64,000 nucleotides of DNA, taken from contig JACRFZ010000020.1 in NCBI GenBank assembly GCA_016212515.1, positions 62,001 through 126,000 of the forward strand. The letters are read 5' to 3'. Under the pieces are notes generated by a model that was given only the letters and a program-made list of their open reading frames with translations, had not been told where the DNA came from and did not search any database. This document shows, in pieces, positions 63,501 through 64,000 of the stretch. A program made the position numbers and the translations under genes. This DNA is from Candidatus Melainabacteria bacterium (GTDB taxonomy: Bacteria; Cyanobacteriota; Vampirovibrionia; Obscuribacterales; Obscuribacteraceae). Every line of letters begins with the position of its first letter. Position 1 is the first letter of the stretch.

Positions 63501-64000
63501 TACTGGGTCAACCATCTGAGAACCAATCTACAATATCTCTATTCCTGCTTCGAGTCTGCCTCTCGAAAAGGAGATATAACCTATGCCGGGTACTGCTGCA
63601 ACCATATTGTCATAGATCTGCTCATCTGGGGCATTCCCCTTGATGAAGTGTACGCACAATCGGAAAAGTATCTGGCCTACTGCCGCAGCGTCAAGTTTGA
63701 TGCTCCGGCCGAAGCCATTATCGGCATGCAGCTGTTCATACAGAATATGCGCGGTTTGACAGATTCTTTCACAAGTTTCGACGGCACCATAATCGAAGAC
63801 AATGAGCCCTTCGATGAGACCATCTACGAATCCTACATAACGCACTATCCGCAGCCCATCGTCATCTGCTGGTATTACATCACCAAACTGCAAGCGCGCT
63901 TTATGTCCGGGAAATATGATGAAGCCATAGAGGCCGCCAAGAAAGCAGAGCCCTTGCTCTGGTCCAGCCTGGCCCACATACAAGAGCCGGAATACTGGTA
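60516..64000 (+). CDS. Large Ser/Thr kinase / AAA-type ATPase signalling protein, 3' end missing
   Basis: The frame is open from ATG 60516 to the window end (1161 codons seen). Residues about 10-280 are a Hanks-type kinase domain: VVIKTLALAP (ATP Lys), HLDLCPANFVL (catalytic loop with Asp, HRD replaced by HLD), IVDFGAAHQA (DFG) and LAYLSPEQTGRM. A P-loop ATPase follows with Walker A FLVGGYSGVGKTTLVNEL and Walker B MAIFLDDLQWADAASLRLI, then a long helical TPR-like region. This is the architecture of large cyanobacterial and myxobacterial kinase/ATPase/GAF/histidine-kinase proteins; the later GAF and kinase parts would lie beyond the window. The ribosome binding site is poor. Confidence 0.85.
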   Translation, partial: MNSLLSDEASNQNKYANLKLLHRGRKHLIFRAQRTSDNLPVVIKTLALAPASTALASDLKKEYERLKSLHLAGSARIIDFEQFQGKPALIMEDAGPINLEGYLLERRRQNSAPDLLTLLPLALSMTDCLNRIHRAGLLHLDLCPANFVLNDAVQPTGVTIVDFGAAHQANQTAAEPIDPISQDGTLAYLSPEQTGRMNQPMHFPSDLYSLGAIFYEMFTGNPPFPLQDPLELVHAHLSIAPVPPHQLNASVPEVLSQLVLKLLNKRPEDRYQSAYGLACDLERIINMQGLGEQIASFHLGLEDRPYGLQIPSRLYGREMETAALLQAFHNTIEEGRAELFLVGGYSGVGKTTLVNELYKPLIQEEGFFLSGKFDQYRTNVPFATFHQAFQGFIHYLLTKPDTIIEHWRNELEKALGQNAAVILNVIPELELLLGEKPTVPTLSTAEEQLRFDLTFSKFVSVFARSEKPMAIFLDDLQWADAASLRLIKNLVSEEGIGTLLIIGAYRDNEVGPEHPLSQMLKELAESEIAVNQVILKPLSEKQACALVADTLRCSELEAAPLSSLVYEKTNGNPFFTIQFLNTLYQEHLLFFDDGGRTWKWDLAQVEAQGYADNIVDLLLAKLLRLPAAVREILKLAACLGNKGDFRTLSILCQQDEAALIENIQPAIEQGLILNQSGIYKFLHDRVQQAAYSLIPEGERSQEHLRIGHLLLQHSKNEEVEERVFDIVNHLNLGKAHITDTEELLALAALNLVAGRRAKANTAYNFAIEIFEQGVSLLNEEFWKKEHQLCFNLLFDLAECNWMCGNFDQSVNLFANLLNHCQTKLEKARIYTMEIELYTGKTELNRAVERALEALLLFDIKLSAHPTREEVLKEYEKLWQVLGDRKIEELIALPLMSNEEIKATLDILQALYAAALCSDQNLFLLCACHIVTLSLKHGHCDASVMGYGFLGMGLARVFGKYDEAYRFGKLALKLVDDRGLTAYRDRINFIFGDTVNYWVNHLRTNLQYLYSCFESASRKGDITYAGYCCNHIVIDLLIWGIPLDEVYAQSEKYLAYCRSVKFDAPAEAIIGMQLFIQNMRGLTDSFTSFDGTIIEDNEPFDETIYESYITHYPQPIVICWYYITKLQARFMSGKYDEAIEAAKKAEPLLWSSLAHIQEPEYW

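Noticed and set aside
1..64000. Prophage, insertion sequence or genomic island
   Set aside because: No integrase, transposase, phage structural gene or flanking direct repeats were seen; codon and base use look even by eye.

Overview
The window looks like chromosome from a Gram-negative-type (diderm) bacterium of moderate GC content. The best guess is a non-photosynthetic cyanobacterial relative (Melainabacteria/Vampirovibrionia, Obscuribacterales-like). That placement is inferred from several traits: a SufR-controlled suf cluster, Ala-Pro (PAPAPA) linkers in several proteins, very large LysM proteins, many Ser/Thr kinases with FHA and TPR partners, and a multidomain kinase/ATPase of the cyanobacterial and myxobacterial kind. 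kdsA implies a KDO-containing outer membrane. No phage, insertion sequence or CRISPR array was seen, so this is ordinary chromosomal DNA with a few accessory islets.

Layout. 1-4.7 kb: the end of glgX, convergent with a GAF/HD-GYP-like protein. 5.0-12.7 kb: one co-directional operon of a membrane protein, DUF4129, DUF4350, MoxR ATPase, DUF58 and a membrane-embedded spermidine-synthase-like protein. 12.7-17.7 kb: a LuxR-type regulator, a small HEFVH metallopeptidase-like protein, an orphan PxpA (LamB/YcsF) and a secreted TPR/proline-rich protein. 17.7-20.1 kb: an ECF sigma, anti-sigma and Spy/CpxP-like envelope-stress operon with a possible self-regulated promoter. 20.1-24.6 kb: a secreted phosphatase, a double retropepsin-like/TPR protein overlapping kdsA, DUF167 and a small DNA-binding-like protein. 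24.8-29.6 kb: a receptor-type Ser/Thr kinase, a GH57 branching enzyme, an FHA protein, and a membrane protein carrying six KTML(E/D)-type motifs that could be phospho-Thr docking sites. 29.7-32.9 kb: three TadE/TadG-like genes and a small secreted protein.

33.1-41.8 kb: pyruvate kinase, then sufR divergent from sufC-sufB-sufD-Rieske-sufS-sufU-sufT. 41.9-48.6 kb: nucleoside hydrolase, TPR protein, Mrp/ApbC ATPase, zinc-ribbon protein, recN, tRNA-Gln and ribosomal protein L25. 48.6-54.7 kb: a 1695-residue LysM/annexin-like-repeat/transglutaminase-fold protein followed directly by a kinase-like gene; a Pho-box-like direct repeat lies upstream. 54.9-56.4 kb: an outer-membrane-type protein, and an ArsR/SmtB metal sensor followed by a 45-residue protein with 16 cysteines. 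56.5-64 kb: dienelactone hydrolase-like protein, NAD(P)-binding/DUF2867 protein, secreted SAF/TPR protein, and the first 1161 codons of a kinase/ATPase signalling protein running off the window.

The most novel-looking item is the ArsR-type sensor plus the cysteine-rich micropeptide (55.8-56.4 kb). It has its own inverted-repeat operator, a strong ribosome binding site and a terminal hairpin, and reads as a compact metal-responsive metallothionein-like module. Next are the KTML(E/D)/FHA/kinase group and the giant LysM-transglutaminase/kinase pair. All function calls come from reading the sequence; no database search was run.
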